DNA of 64,000 nucleotides from JAJKJG01 sp036389455 (GCA_036389455.1 DASVPW010000091.1:1-64000), one strand, 5' to 3'; positions 52,918-62,475 are shown, counted from the stretch's first letter. Numbers and translations: made by a program. Notes: generated by a model not told the origin, from the letters alone.

Positions 52918-53742
52918 ATGGATGCTTCCCAACCTTCTCCCATAGTGGGTCGCCCACTTCATGATGTGGCGCCCCATCCTGATGGGCACAGATCGCGACA
53001 GGGTAATCCACCCAGCATTGCTTCAGCAGTGGCGCATGGGGCGGTGCCCTTAGCTGCAGTAATTGTGAGTTTTTTTGCAATCCATCTATTCGTTTTTCGC
53101 AGCACAGGCCTGTGGGATGTTTTAAGTGTCGCGTACCATGTTTTTGCTGAACTATACAAAGACCGGTTCGAATTTATATTTGCTTTAGCAATTTTAGTAT
53201 CCTTATGGATCCAAGGCACAGTTACATCCTATTTCGAGGCGAGAGAGCTACTGCGTGTCGACGTTAAAGTTTTTGGCAATAGCCTTGTAGTGCCTTTAAT
53301 TTTAGGATTCCTTGTACAGTTCTGCATGCTGACAATTGACAAAGGAATATGGGCTCATGTAATTTCAAATTGGCTTTATTTAGTTGCAGTTCTTATTATT
53401 GACCTCGTCTATTGGAAGGCATCAAGATCGATTCCAGGATACGAGGATAAACATGAATGCTTACAGGTGCGTTGTAAGAGGCTCCTCTGGTTCATCGATG
53501 TGCCATCCGTAGTAGCGATTTTTGTGCTCGCCTTGGTGGCCTATCTTATTGAAATGCCTTTGACTGATGCGACGAACGCGCTCAATGAATCGGATAAAGG
53601 TGAACTCCAAATAGCAATGAAACGGAAGTATCTTAGTGGCGTTATGGCTTATCATTTGTTTCTAAGCGCATGTATAATTTTACTTTTACTCTTTGACTGG
53701 GAAAGTCAGGCTAGGAGAGCGGATTCTGAAAATCTGCGATGA
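52918..53742 (+). CDS. AT-rich membrane protein, hypothetical
   Basis: 274 aa. About six hydrophobic helices (for example VPLAAVIVSFFAIHLFVF, FIFALAILVSLWIQG, LVVPLILGFLVQFCML, WLYLVAVLIIDLVYW, VVAIFVLALVAYLIEM, AYHLFLSACIILLLLF) separated by charged loops. Third positions are often A or T from 53060 on, unlike every other gene in the window, so it is probably a recent acquisition. There is no strong ribosome site before the ATG. Family unknown. Confidence 0.6.
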   Translation: MDASQPSPIVGRPLHDVAPHPDGHRSRQGNPPSIASAVAHGAVPLAAVIVSFFAIHLFVFRSTGLWDVLSVAYHVFAELYKDRFEFIFALAILVSLWIQGTVTSYFEARELLRVDVKVFGNSLVVPLILGFLVQFCMLTIDKGIWAHVISNWLYLVAVLIIDLVYWKASRSIPGYEDKHECLQVRCKRLLWFIDVPSVVAIFVLALVAYLIEMPLTDATNALNESDKGELQIAMKRKYLSGVMAYHLFLSACIILLLLFDWESQARRADSENLR

Positions 53743-53771
53743 AGAGGTCGCCCTCTAAGAACACATAAGCG

Positions 53772-54887
53772 CTATTCTTTTTGTCGCATCACCTTTCCTG
53801 GCCGCGTGCCGCCTCGCTTTCCTGCCTCCTGGTTCTCCAGATCCCAGGCCAGAATTGGATGCATCATCTTGCATCTGCTGATCACGCCGGGTACGGAAAG
53901 GCTGTCGAAAGCCACCACGCTCGTTAGCAAGCGAAGGGCCTGCGGAGCGCCTCCTCCGACTAGACCGGATACGGCCGAGAGCGCGTCGGCTACACGACCC
54001 AGCCCTCGCAGTCGCGCGGGAAGCTCAAGCCTCGCAGCGAGATCTCTCAGCGCTTCCGACATCCGGTGGGCATCAGGCGGGCTTTCGATGACGCGCCATT
54101 CGCGAACGACTTGCCGGGCTTCGCAGAGAAGGTCTGCAAACTGGTCGCGCGTCCTATATGGCGCTATGTTGCCAAAGGCGAAGGAGAACGAGATCGGAAA
54201 TTCAGGCCCCGGCGTAATCTCTTGCTCCGCCGTCAGCCTCCATGCCTCTCTCTGCGGGTGGAAAATGTAATAGTTTCCCGCGCCGGTCTTGTCTGCATAG
54301 AGCGGCACTCTGAGAACGCTGTCGAAGGCGGTGCAGAGATCGCCCATGCCGATACCGAGTCGCTTCGAAGCTCCTTGCAGTTCGCTGACCAAGCCACCAC
54401 GGTCCAGGTCAAAGAAATAGTCGCGGTGTACTTGAGCTCTCCAGAGGGAGCGCACCTGTGGACTGCTCTGCGTCGTAAGCCATTGCTTCAGCTTCTCTCG
54501 GTTTCTATAGCTTTTTACCCATCCTTCGAAGTTCGATAGGCATGATCCGATGAAGGACTCGTAGCTTGAGTCGGCATAAATGCGCTTCAATGAAGCTCGA
54601 TCGCGGTCTGATATTACGACGGGAGCGACTGCGGTGGGATCGCGCTCCTTGAGCGCCCGGGCAAGAGCCGGGGTCACCGAGTCGAGATCCACCTCCTCGA
54701 CGGATTCGTACGGCCCGGGGATCGTAAAGCGAAACGAACTCTCATAAATGAAGGCGTCGGAAAACATCCCGATGAGCATTTTCCCCCAAGGATCGTAGGC
54801 GCGGGCCGGAGGTGGAGACCTGGGCGGCGAGCGGAATAGCGAGTCGATAGCGATCAGGGTGTTGGTGTCGACTAGGGGGGAATGCAT
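53772..54887 (-). CDS. Hypothetical protein (371 aa), PIN-like N-terminus
   Basis: Good ribosome site (GGAGGAGCC) before the ATG at 54887. The N-terminus HSPLVDTNTLIAIDSLF resembles strand 1 of PIN-domain nucleases with its first Asp, but I cannot follow the later acidic residues with confidence. The middle holds many aromatic and charged residues (YADKTGAGNYYIFHPQREAW); the C-terminus is basic. No membrane segment. It converges on the AT-rich gene. Function unknown. Confidence 0.6.
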   Translation of the reverse strand: MHSPLVDTNTLIAIDSLFRSPPRSPPPARAYDPWGKMLIGMFSDAFIYESSFRFTIPGPYESVEEVDLDSVTPALARALKERDPTAVAPVVISDRDRASLKRIYADSSYESFIGSCLSNFEGWVKSYRNREKLKQWLTTQSSPQVRSLWRAQVHRDYFFDLDRGGLVSELQGASKRLGIGMGDLCTAFDSVLRVPLYADKTGAGNYYIFHPQREAWRLTAEQEITPGPEFPISFSFAFGNIAPYRTRDQFADLLCEARQVVREWRVIESPPDAHRMSEALRDLAARLELPARLRGLGRVADALSAVSGLVGGGAPQALRLLTSVVAFDSLSVPGVISRCKMMHPILAWDLENQEAGKRGGTRPGKVMRQKE

Positions 54888-55720
54888 TAGAGGCTCCTCC
54901 CGCGTAGATTGCTCGTGCAGCGGAGTAAATTAGCGTGGCGCTTTCCGCACCCACCTAACGCGCCCGGTTCGTGCACCGCAAGTCGCTCAAGTTGCGGGAA
55001 GTTTGCATGTCGGCCTTTACTGATACCGCGCAGCTCGCACTTGGGAGTGGACACGTAGCGTAAAGGCGCATGCTCGCGGCCAATTCGCCAGATGGCCGCT
55101 GCTTGCGTCAGCCGCCTGAGTACCGCGCGGGAGTTGAATATAGGAACTTTCGACTTGGCGCTTGAGCGCAAGCGTGCGAATTGAAGCACGTATTGCCAAA
55201 CAGCGGCAGGCTTTTGAGCTCCGCGAGCCCCGAGTACGCCACGGGTTTTCTAGCAAGAGATCAGGGCCGTGCGCCGCAATGGTATTTAGAGTACAAACGT
55301 CTACTTAGAACATTTTTGGCGTAAAACTTTCATGCGAAGCGGCGCACCAGTATCTATCTGATATAGGGATAAACCCGTACGCATGTGGCAGAGAGTTCGA
55401 TAGTTATGACCGAGAAGACGGGCGCTAGACTCGCGCGAATGAGCTTAACTCAAATATGGGTTTGAAGCGACGAATTTAGGTCGGGTCCTGCCGGGACCGC
55501 CACACCTGTTTCGCCTTACTGGCAAGAACTTTGGCGCCTGAGTTAGCTTACAGGTTCCCCGTGGCGAGATCCGAGACGGGAGTACTGCACCCACGGCGCA
55601 AGTGCGCATCTGTCCTCCGATGCCACTATGAATCAACAAACTAAAGCCGCCGCAAAGACGCTGATTTAAGCCCTAGTCAACTCCCGGGGCGAAAGAAGCG
55701 GTGCAAGCGGCTGTCCGTTT
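54888..55720. other. Long gene-poor stretch at the right edge of the island
   Basis: 833 bp. Frames of up to 100 codons exist on the minus strand but none has a credible start or recognisable product. GC content is lower than in the backbone (especially 55290-55420). It reads like decayed accessory DNA. Confidence 0.5.
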
Positions 55721-55935
55721 CGCTTGAAAATTGGGGCGACACTATTGCGCGCTATGCATCCGAAGTGCCGCCACACGCGGTGGAGAAAGCGGGTCGTTTT
55801 AGCGCCGGTGCAGAGCGGGCAGAAGGCTCTCCACTTCGTTTGCAGTCGGGCCTACGGCGCTAAGTCACCGCGTTTGCGGTAGATTTCCGGAGCGCAGACT
55901 TCGGCTGCCGCTTCACCAGGGAGACCGAGACTGGC
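55721..55935. repeat. Right copy of the ~215-bp direct repeat
   Basis: Same orientation as 36961-37175. It ends exactly where the tRNA-Ser 3' end begins (55936). The shared blocks include GCATCCGAAGTGCCGCCACA and TTTTAGCGCCGGTGCAGAG. The left copy lacks any tRNA sequence, so this is not a simple attL/attR duplication of the tRNA end. Confidence 0.8.
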
Positions 55936-56025
55936 TGGCGGAGGGAGAGGGATTCGAACCCTCGATACGGTTTCCCGTATACACACTTTCCAGGCGTGCG
56001 CCTTCAGCCACTCGGCCACCCCTCC
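55936..56025 (-). tRNA. tRNA-Ser (GGA)
   Basis: 90-nt cloverleaf with long variable arm and encoded CCA (TGG at 55936-55938 on the plus strand). Reading the minus strand: GGAGGGGTGGCCGAGTGG, anticodon GGA inside CCTGGAAAG, then GGTTCGAATCC and CCTCCGCCA. The accessory island lies immediately downstream of its 3' end, a favoured integration site for mobile DNA. Confidence 0.95.
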
Positions 56026-56341
56026 GCGACGCCGCCGGCGCCCCCCGCGAGCGAACGCGTGTGATGCCGATCCGTGCGGCCTGCGGGGCTCATGCGCCCT
56101 TCGGGCTGGGGAGCCGGCCGGCAGGTTCGATCGCGGGGCCGTCATCTAGCCTTGGGGCGGGGGAAGCGCAAGACTTGGGCATAGTCGCCCCAGGCCTCGC
56201 GAGGGCTGCCGCGCCGCAGCCGGCGCTGCGGGCATCCGAGGCGCAAGCCGCCGGCTGTCCTTCGCCGGGGAGGCCGCAGGCCACCCTTGCTTCGCCCGCC
56301 CCATCCCCTTAGGTCGGAGCGTCGCCATCCAAGGTCCATCG
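56026..56341. other. Intergenic region between tRNA-Ser and the small membrane-protein gene
   Basis: 316 bp, high GC. It should contain the tRNA promoter on the minus strand and the promoter of the next gene. No gene seen; an 83-codon plus-strand frame (56061-56312) has no ribosome site and low-complexity content. Confidence 0.5.
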
Positions 56342-56665
56342 ATGCTCCGCTTTCTCGCCCGCTTCCTCGGCCTAATCCTGATCGCGGCCGGCTTCGTCGG
56401 CCTCGTCATCGACGGGACGCGGTCGATCGCGAACGGCGCGGTGAGCTTCACGCCCCTCGGGGAGGTCGCGTTCCGGCTGTTCCCGAAGGCCTTTCCCCTG
56501 ATCGAGCCCGCCATGACGCGACACGTGCATCCGTGGCTCTGGGACCCGGTTCTCCTGAACTTCTTCCTTCTGCCGGCGTCCGTGCTCGGGTTCGTCCTCG
56601 GCGCCCTGCTGCTGTGGCTCGGGCGCAAGCCTGCGGAGCCGATCGGCTATCTCGCCGGGCGCTGA
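56342..56665 (+). CDS. Small membrane protein, hypothetical
   Basis: 107 aa. Two membrane helices, about 3-25 (FLARFLGLILIAAGFVGLVI) and 73-94 (FFLLPASVLGFVLGALLLWL). Between them is a periplasmic or cytosolic loop with DGTRSIANGAVSFTPLGEV. From memory, small proteins of this layout are common in Hyphomicrobiales, with unknown function. It precedes msrA by 89 nt on the same strand. Confidence 0.7.
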   Translation: MLRFLARFLGLILIAAGFVGLVIDGTRSIANGAVSFTPLGEVAFRLFPKAFPLIEPAMTRHVHPWLWDPVLLNFFLLPASVLGFVLGALLLWLGRKPAEPIGYLAGR

Positions 56666-56754
56666 CGCTCACGGCAAGGTGACGGGCGCAAAGGCTCGCG
56701 AAAGCGGGGCCGGTCGCCTACATCAGGGCGGTCCACGCCTTTGGGAGCCGCCCC

Positions 56755-57411
56755 ATGTTCCTCTTCCGCAAGAGCGCCGAGATGCCGACGCCCGCGACCG
56801 CGCTCAAGGGCCGCGCGACTCCGATCCCGACCGCCGAGCGGCACTTCGTCAGCGGGCGCCCGCTGAAGGGCCCCTATCCGGAGGGGATGGAGAAAGCGCT
56901 TTTCGGCCTCGGCTGCTTCTGGGGCGCGGAGCGCAAGTTCTGGCAGCTCGGCGATGGGGTCTTCGTCACGGCCGCCGGGTATGTCGGCGGGCTGACCCCC
57001 AATCCGACCTACGAGGAGGTGTGCTCCGGGCGCACCGGCCACAACGAGGTCGTGCTCGTGGTGTTCGATCCGAAGCGCATGCCTTACGAGGAGCTGCTCA
57101 GGACCTTCTGGGAGAGCCACGACCCGACGCAAGGGATGCGCCAGGGCAACGACGTCGGCACCCAGTACCGCTCGGGCATCTACGTCTTCGACGCGGCGCA
57201 GCGCCAGGCCGCGGAGGCCTCGAAGGAGGCCTACGGCCGGGCGCTCGCCGGGCGCCGCTACGGCCCGATCACGACCGAGATCGTCGACGCGCCGCCGTTC
57301 TACTTCGCCGAGGACTACCACCAGCAGTACCTCGCCAAGAATCCGGGCGGCTATTGCGGCCTCGGCGGCACCGGCGTCGCCTGCCCGATCGGAACCGGCG
57401 TCGCGGCCTGA
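56755..57411 (+). CDS. msrA: Peptide methionine (S)-S-oxide reductase MsrA
   Basis: Repairs oxidised methionine. 218 aa. Active-site GCFWGAER with Cys54, then YVGG, GRTGHNEVVLVVFDP, FWESHDPTQG, NDVGTQYRSGIY and FYFAEDYHQQYL, and the C-terminal resolving cysteines in GYCGLGGTGVACP. No signal peptide, so cytosolic. Length is normal with a 45-residue N-terminal extension typical of alphaproteobacteria. Confidence 0.96.
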   Translation: MFLFRKSAEMPTPATALKGRATPIPTAERHFVSGRPLKGPYPEGMEKALFGLGCFWGAERKFWQLGDGVFVTAAGYVGGLTPNPTYEEVCSGRTGHNEVVLVVFDPKRMPYEELLRTFWESHDPTQGMRQGNDVGTQYRSGIYVFDAAQRQAAEASKEAYGRALAGRRYGPITTEIVDAPPFYFAEDYHQQYLAKNPGGYCGLGGTGVACPIGTGVAA

Positions 57412-57459
57412 TGGCAACTTGCGCCCGGCCCGCCGCGGCTCGCCGGCCGAGCGGGCGCG

Positions 57460-58905
57460 TCACAGCCCGGCCGAGTCGAGGGACTCGGCCGCAGCCTTCT
57501 GGGCCGGATCGCTCGGCGGCAGCGGCGCCTCGATGCGGCAGGTGACGCCCGCGGGGTCGTAGGCAAGGGCAACCTCGCCGGCGAGCTCGCGGGCAAGCCC
57601 GTGGCGGATCAGCCGCGTGCCGAAACCCGAGCGCTGCGGCGGCGCGACGGCCGGCCCGCCGCGCTCGGTCCAGGACAGGCCGAGACGCCGCGCATCGTCC
57701 GACCCGCTCACGCTCCATCGGATCTCGACCCGCCCGGCCTCGTTCGAGAGGGCGCCGTATTTCGCCGCGTTGGTGGCGAGTTCGTGCAGCGCCATGGCGA
57801 GCGGGAGCGCCATGGCGGGGCGCAGGCGGAGATCCGGGCCGGCGACGAGGAAGCGGCCGGCGTGCCCGTGATAGGGCGCGAGCGCGTCGGCCACGATGCG
57901 GCCGAGATCGGCGCCTTCCCAGTTCTCCCGGGTCAGCGTGTCGTGCACCTTCGACAGGGCGAAGAGCCGGGCCTCGAAGGTCCGGCGCGCGACCGCCTCC
58001 GGCACCGCGTCGCGGAAGGTCTGGGCCGCGAGCGCCTGCACGGTCGCCAGCGTGTTCTTGACCCGGTGGTTCAGCTCGTTGATGAGAAGCCGCTGGCGCT
58101 CCTCGGCACGGCGCATGTCGTCGATGTCGGTCGCCGTCCCGACGTAGGCGTAGACCTCGCCGTCGTCGCGCTTCAGCGGCACGGCCGACATGCGGTGCCA
58201 GCGGTAGGCGCCGTCGTGGCGGCGCAGGCGCACGTCGCACTCGATCGGGCGGCGCTCCGCAACCGCGGCGTCGCGGCCCGCCCACACCGCCGCCTTGTCG
58301 TCCGGATGGATGTTCGAGGAGCGGTCGCCGATGTCGGCGCCGGCCTGATAGCCGTGGTACTCGGCGAAGCGCCGGTTGAAGTAGGTCGCGGCGCCGTCCG
58401 GGCGCATCACCCAGACGATCTGCGGCAGCGCCTCGGCGAGATGGCGGAACTGCTCCTCGCTTTCGCGCAGCGCCGCCTCGGTGCGCCGTTCGCGCTCCTC
58501 GGCGCGCTTGCGCTCGGTGATGTCGAGGGAGGTGCCGGCGACGCGCACGGCGCGCCCGTCCTCGAAGAACACGCGGCCATGCGCCAGGACCCAGCGCACG
58601 GTCCCGTCCGGCGCGATGGTGCGGTGCTCGAAGGAATAGGAGGGGTCCGCGCCCGGCGCCGTCGCGGCCTGGTAGGTCGCGAGCACCCGCGCCCGATCCT
58701 CCGGGTGGATTCCGGCCTGATAGGTCTCGAAGGTGACCGGTGCGTCCGGTGCGAGACCGTAGAGCGCTCTCGTCCGGTCGGACCAGAACAGCTCGCCGGT
58801 CGCGATCTCGTACTCCCAGAACCCGAGCCCCGTCGCCTCGGCGGCAAGCGCCAGCCGGCTGTCGACGGAGGCCGTCCTGACGTGGGGCGGAAGAGGGCTG
58901 TCCAA
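57460..58905 (-). CDS. PAS domain sensor histidine kinase, HWE family
   Basis: 481 aa, soluble. Two PAS domains (about 15-130 and 150-270, each with a following PAC motif such as YSFEHRTIAPDGTVRWVLAHGRVF and CDVRLRRHDGAYRWHRMS). HWE kinase domain: phospho-His in LLINELNHRVKNTLATVQALAAQTF, N-box HELATNAAKYGALS, and the W-x-E region (LSWTERGGPAV). HWE kinases are typical of alphaproteobacteria and often sense light or redox; no LOV Cys motif is seen here. No response regulator is adjacent. Confidence 0.93.
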   Translation of the reverse strand: MDSPLPPHVRTASVDSRLALAAEATGLGFWEYEIATGELFWSDRTRALYGLAPDAPVTFETYQAGIHPEDRARVLATYQAATAPGADPSYSFEHRTIAPDGTVRWVLAHGRVFFEDGRAVRVAGTSLDITERKRAEERERRTEAALRESEEQFRHLAEALPQIVWVMRPDGAATYFNRRFAEYHGYQAGADIGDRSSNIHPDDKAAVWAGRDAAVAERRPIECDVRLRRHDGAYRWHRMSAVPLKRDDGEVYAYVGTATDIDDMRRAEERQRLLINELNHRVKNTLATVQALAAQTFRDAVPEAVARRTFEARLFALSKVHDTLTRENWEGADLGRIVADALAPYHGHAGRFLVAGPDLRLRPAMALPLAMALHELATNAAKYGALSNEAGRVEIRWSVSGSDDARRLGLSWTERGGPAVAPPQRSGFGTRLIRHGLARELAGEVALAYDPAGVTCRIEAPLPPSDPAQKAAAESLDSAGL

Positions 58906-59030
58906 AGGGGGCCGGGGAACGCGGGCGGAAATCCGGCCGAAGCTAGACGAGCGCTCCGTCCTTGACTACGCCCGGCCGGGCGCGAAGCGGGCGAGGAGCA
59001 CCGCCAAGCTTCGCTTCCGGCCGGACTGTC

Positions 59031-59795
59031 TCATTTTCCCATCGCTTCCGGCGCGGTCCCGGCGCGCTTACGACGCGCCCGGCGCGAGAGGAGGTTCAGC
59101 CCCTCGACCGCGGCCGAGAAGGCCATGGCGGCGTAGATGTAGCCCTTCGGCACGTGCACGCCGAAGCCGTCGGCGATGAGCGCCATGCCGATCACCAGAA
59201 GGAAGGCAAGCGCCAGCATCACGACCGTCGGGTTCATCTGGATGAAGGTCGCGATCGGAGTCGCGGCGACGAGCATCAGCAGAACCGCCACCACCACGGC
59301 CGCCACCATGATCGGCAGGTCGTCGGTCATGCCGACCGCCGTGATGATGCTGTCGAGCGAGAACACGATGTCGAGCACGATGATCTGAGCGATCGCCGAG
59401 CCAAAGCCGATCGAGGCCGCGCGCGAATCGAACATGTCGCCCTCGGGATCCGGGTCGACGTTGTGGTGGATCTCCTTCGTCGCCTTCCAGACGAGGAACA
59501 GGCCGCCACCGATGAGGATCAGGTCGCGCCAGGAGAAGCCGTGGCCGAAGGCGGTGAACAGGGGCTGCGTCAGCCGGACGATGAAGGCGATGGTGCCGAG
59601 GAGCGCGAGGCGCAGGATCAGGGCGAGCCCGATGCCGATGCGGCGCGCCTTCGCCTGCTGATGCTCGGGCAGCTTGTTCGTCAGGATCGAGATGAAGATC
59701 AGGTTGTCGATCCCGAGCACCACCTCCATGACGATGAGGGTGACGAGGGCGGCCCAGGCCGCCGGGTCGGCGGCGAGCGCGAGGATGTCCTGCAT
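59031..59795 (-). CDS. TerC family integral membrane protein
   Basis: 254 aa, about seven helices. MQDILALADPAA-type start, then VTLIVMEVVLGIDNLIFISILTNKLP and IIVLDIVFSLDSIITAVGMTDDLPIM, each holding the membrane Asp pair typical of TerC/YkoY manganese exporters. I chose the ATG at 59795 (AAGGAA upstream); an ATG ten codons earlier is possible. Probable Mn2+ export (as for MntX/Alx relatives) is inferred from the family. Confidence 0.9.
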   Translation of the reverse strand: MQDILALAADPAAWAALVTLIVMEVVLGIDNLIFISILTNKLPEHQQAKARRIGIGLALILRLALLGTIAFIVRLTQPLFTAFGHGFSWRDLILIGGGLFLVWKATKEIHHNVDPDPEGDMFDSRAASIGFGSAIAQIIVLDIVFSLDSIITAVGMTDDLPIMVAAVVVAVLLMLVAATPIATFIQMNPTVVMLALAFLLVIGMALIADGFGVHVPKGYIYAAMAFSAAVEGLNLLSRRARRKRAGTAPEAMGK

Positions 59796-60078
59796 CGGCT
59801 GAAGCGTTCCTTGATCGACGGGCATCCGCCTATATGGGCCCGTACAGCGGACGTGAAAGGGAGCGGGAGGCGCGCGCCTTCGTCCTCGTGGCCGTTTCCG
59901 GCCCGAGGGTTCTGGGAGAAGCCGCGTCCTCGAAAGACCGAGGGGAGCGGGAGGTCCGGGCCGGCCCGCCAGCATGCGCGCCGCTCGGGGCTGGCGCGCC
60001 GCCCTTGCTGGTGCCGGGCGGGCCCGGTCTGCTAGAGGGCATCGGCCCAAGACATCGACCCGCGCGCCCGAGAGAGTC

Positions 60079-62475
60079 ATGAACGACCACACCCCCTCCG
60101 ACCTCGCCTTCCAAAAGTTCGCCATCGGCCAGCCGGTCCCGCGCAAGGAGGATCCGACGCTGGTGCGGGGCGAGGGCCGCTACTCCGACGACGTGAGCCT
60201 TCCGCGCCAGGCCTATGCCGCCTTCCTGCGCAGCCCCTACGCCCATGGCGTCATCCGCGGCGTCGACACGGAGGCCGCGCGCGAGATGCCCGGCGTGCTC
60301 GCGGTCTACACGGGCCGCGACCTCGAGGCGGCGGGCCTCGGTCCCATGCAGGCGGTGTTCGAGTTCAAGAACCGCGACGGCTCGGCCATGACGAAGCCGC
60401 CGCACCCGGCGCTGCCGACCGACCGGGTCCGCTACGTCGGCCAGCCCGTCGCCATGGTCGTCGCCGAGACCCTGGCCGAGGCCCGCGACGCGGCGGAGGC
60501 CGTCGCCCTCGACGTCGAGGAGCTGCCGGCCGTGACCGACCCGCAAGCCGCGGCGGCGGACGGCGCGCCGCTTCTCCACGACGAGCTGCCCTCGAACGTC
60601 GTCCTCGACTACTACTTCGGCGACGGGAAGAAGGTCGCGGAGGCCTTCGCCGGGGCCGCGCACGTCACGCGCCTGTCGCTCGCCAACAACCGCCTCGTGG
60701 TCAACCCGATGGAGCCCCGCTCGGCCGTCGCGGACTACGACGAAGGCGAGGGGCGCTACACCATCCACGTCGGCTCGCAAGGGGTGTTCGGCCTGCGCGC
60801 GGCGCTTGCCGGGCACATCCTCAAGGTGCCGAAGGAGAAGGTGCGGGTGCTGACCCCGAACGTCGGCGGCTCCTTCGGCATGAAGGCGCCGGTCTACCCC
60901 GAGTACGTCGGCCTCCTCCACGCCGCCAAGATTCTGGGGCGCCCGGTGAAGTGGACCGACCAGCGCTCGGAGAGCTTCGTGTCCGACCACCATGGGCGCG
61001 GCCACGCGCTGCATGCGGAGCTGGCGCTCGACCGGGACGGCCGCTTCCTCGCCGTGCGCGTCTCGGGCTTCGCCGACCTCGGCGCCTACTTGAGTCAAGT
61101 CTCGCCGCTGCCCTCGTCCGTCAACGTCGCCAAGAACCTGCCCGGCGTCTACCGCACGCAAGCGATCGAGGTCTCGATCGCTTGCGTCTTCACCAACACG
61201 ACCCCGGTCGGGGCCTACCGCGGCGCCGGGCGCCCCGAGGGCAACTACATCATGGAGCGCCTCGTGGAGGCCGCCGCCGCCGAGACCGGCATCGACCGCA
61301 CCGAGCTTCGCCGCCGCAACCACATCCGCGCCGACGAGATGCCCTTCAAGGCCGCCTCCGAGATGACCTACGACTCAGGGGACTTCCCGGCCCTTCTCGA
61401 CCGGGCGCTGGAGGCCGCCGATTGGGCCGGGTTCCCGGCCCGCAAGGCCGAGAGCCGCGCCCGGGGGAAGCTGCGCGGCATCGGCATCGGGCAGTACCTC
61501 GAGGTGACGGCCCCGCCGCAGAACGAGATGGGCGGCATCCGCTTCGAGAGCGACGGCACGGTCACCATCATCACCGGCACCCTCGACTACGGCCAGGGCC
61601 ACGCGACCCCCTTCGCGCAGGTGCTCTCCGACCGCCTCGGCGTCCCCTTCGAGGCGATCCGCCTGCTCCAGGGCGACTCCGACGAGCTCATCGCCGGCGG
61701 CGGCACCGGCGGCTCGAAGTCGATGATGGCGAGCGGCGCCGCGATCGTCGAGGCGAGCCAAAAGGTCGTCGAGAAGGGCCGCGAGATCGCGGCGCACGTG
61801 CTCGAGGCCGGCGTTCCCGACATCGAGTTCTCTGGCGGCCGCTTCGTCATCGCCGGCACCGATCGCGGCATCGGCATCATGGAATTGGCCGAGCGCCTGC
61901 GCGCCGGCGATTCCCTGCCCGAGGGGGTGCCGAAGAGCCTCGACGTGCGCCACGTGCACGAGAGCGCGCCCTCCGCCTTCCCGAACGGCTGCCACGTCGC
62001 CGAGGTCGAGGTCGACCCGGAGACCGGCGTGGCCGAGGTCGTGCGGTACGCCATGACCAACGACTTCGGCGTCGTCATCAATCCGCTCCTCGTCGAGGGC
62101 CAGCTCCACGGCGGCGTCGTCCAGGGCATCGGCCAGGCCCTGATGGAGCGGACCGTCTACGACTCGGGCGGCCAGCCCGTGACCGGCTCGTTCATGGACT
62201 ACGCCCTGCCGCGCGCCGCCGACGCCCCCTTCTTCTCCTTCGCGAGCCACCCGGTGCCCGCGACCACCAACGTGCTCGGCGCCAAAGGCTGCGGCGAAGC
62301 CGGCTGCGCCGGCTCCCTCCCCGCCGTCATGAACGCGCTTGCCGATGCCCTCCGCGAGGTGGGCGTTGAGCACATCGACATGCCGGCGACGCCGCAGGCG
62401 GTGTGGGGGGCGATCAGGGGGGCGCGCTCACCTCTCCCGGAGGCAGGGGCCGACTCGCCGAAGGCGAGCGGGTGA
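60079..62475 (+). CDS. Xanthine dehydrogenase family molybdopterin-binding (large) subunit
   Basis: 798 aa. ATG at 60079 with GAGAGAG upstream. The a/b-hammerhead domain opens GQPVPRKEDPTLVRGEGRYSDDV; GGSFGMKAPVYPEYV, GAYRGAGRPEGNYIMERLVEAAAAETG and the catalytic Glu in GAKGCGEAGCAGSLPAV follow. The loop is AYRGAGRPE rather than AYRCSFR, so it is a form-II CoxL-like hydroxylase, not a true CO dehydrogenase. The medium and small subunits are not adjacent, which is unusual. The last 15 residues are encoded by a palindromic repeat. Confidence 0.92.
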   Translation: MNDHTPSDLAFQKFAIGQPVPRKEDPTLVRGEGRYSDDVSLPRQAYAAFLRSPYAHGVIRGVDTEAAREMPGVLAVYTGRDLEAAGLGPMQAVFEFKNRDGSAMTKPPHPALPTDRVRYVGQPVAMVVAETLAEARDAAEAVALDVEELPAVTDPQAAAADGAPLLHDELPSNVVLDYYFGDGKKVAEAFAGAAHVTRLSLANNRLVVNPMEPRSAVADYDEGEGRYTIHVGSQGVFGLRAALAGHILKVPKEKVRVLTPNVGGSFGMKAPVYPEYVGLLHAAKILGRPVKWTDQRSESFVSDHHGRGHALHAELALDRDGRFLAVRVSGFADLGAYLSQVSPLPSSVNVAKNLPGVYRTQAIEVSIACVFTNTTPVGAYRGAGRPEGNYIMERLVEAAAAETGIDRTELRRRNHIRADEMPFKAASEMTYDSGDFPALLDRALEAADWAGFPARKAESRARGKLRGIGIGQYLEVTAPPQNEMGGIRFESDGTVTIITGTLDYGQGHATPFAQVLSDRLGVPFEAIRLLQGDSDELIAGGGTGGSKSMMASGAAIVEASQKVVEKGREIAAHVLEAGVPDIEFSGGRFVIAGTDRGIGIMELAERLRAGDSLPEGVPKSLDVRHVHESAPSAFPNGCHVAEVEVDPETGVAEVVRYAMTNDFGVVINPLLVEGQLHGGVVQGIGQALMERTVYDSGGQPVTGSFMDYALPRAADAPFFSFASHPVPATTNVLGAKGCGEAGCAGSLPAVMNALADALREVGVEHIDMPATPQAVWGAIRGARSPLPEAGADSPKASG

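Noticed and set aside
54888..55700. CRISPR-like or tandem repeats in the gene-poor stretch
   Set aside because: No regularly spaced repeats found by eye.
36961..55935. Interpretation of the direct repeats as attL/attR of an integrative element
   Set aside because: The left copy has no tRNA-Ser 3' end and no integrase is present, so I report only an island bounded by repeats.
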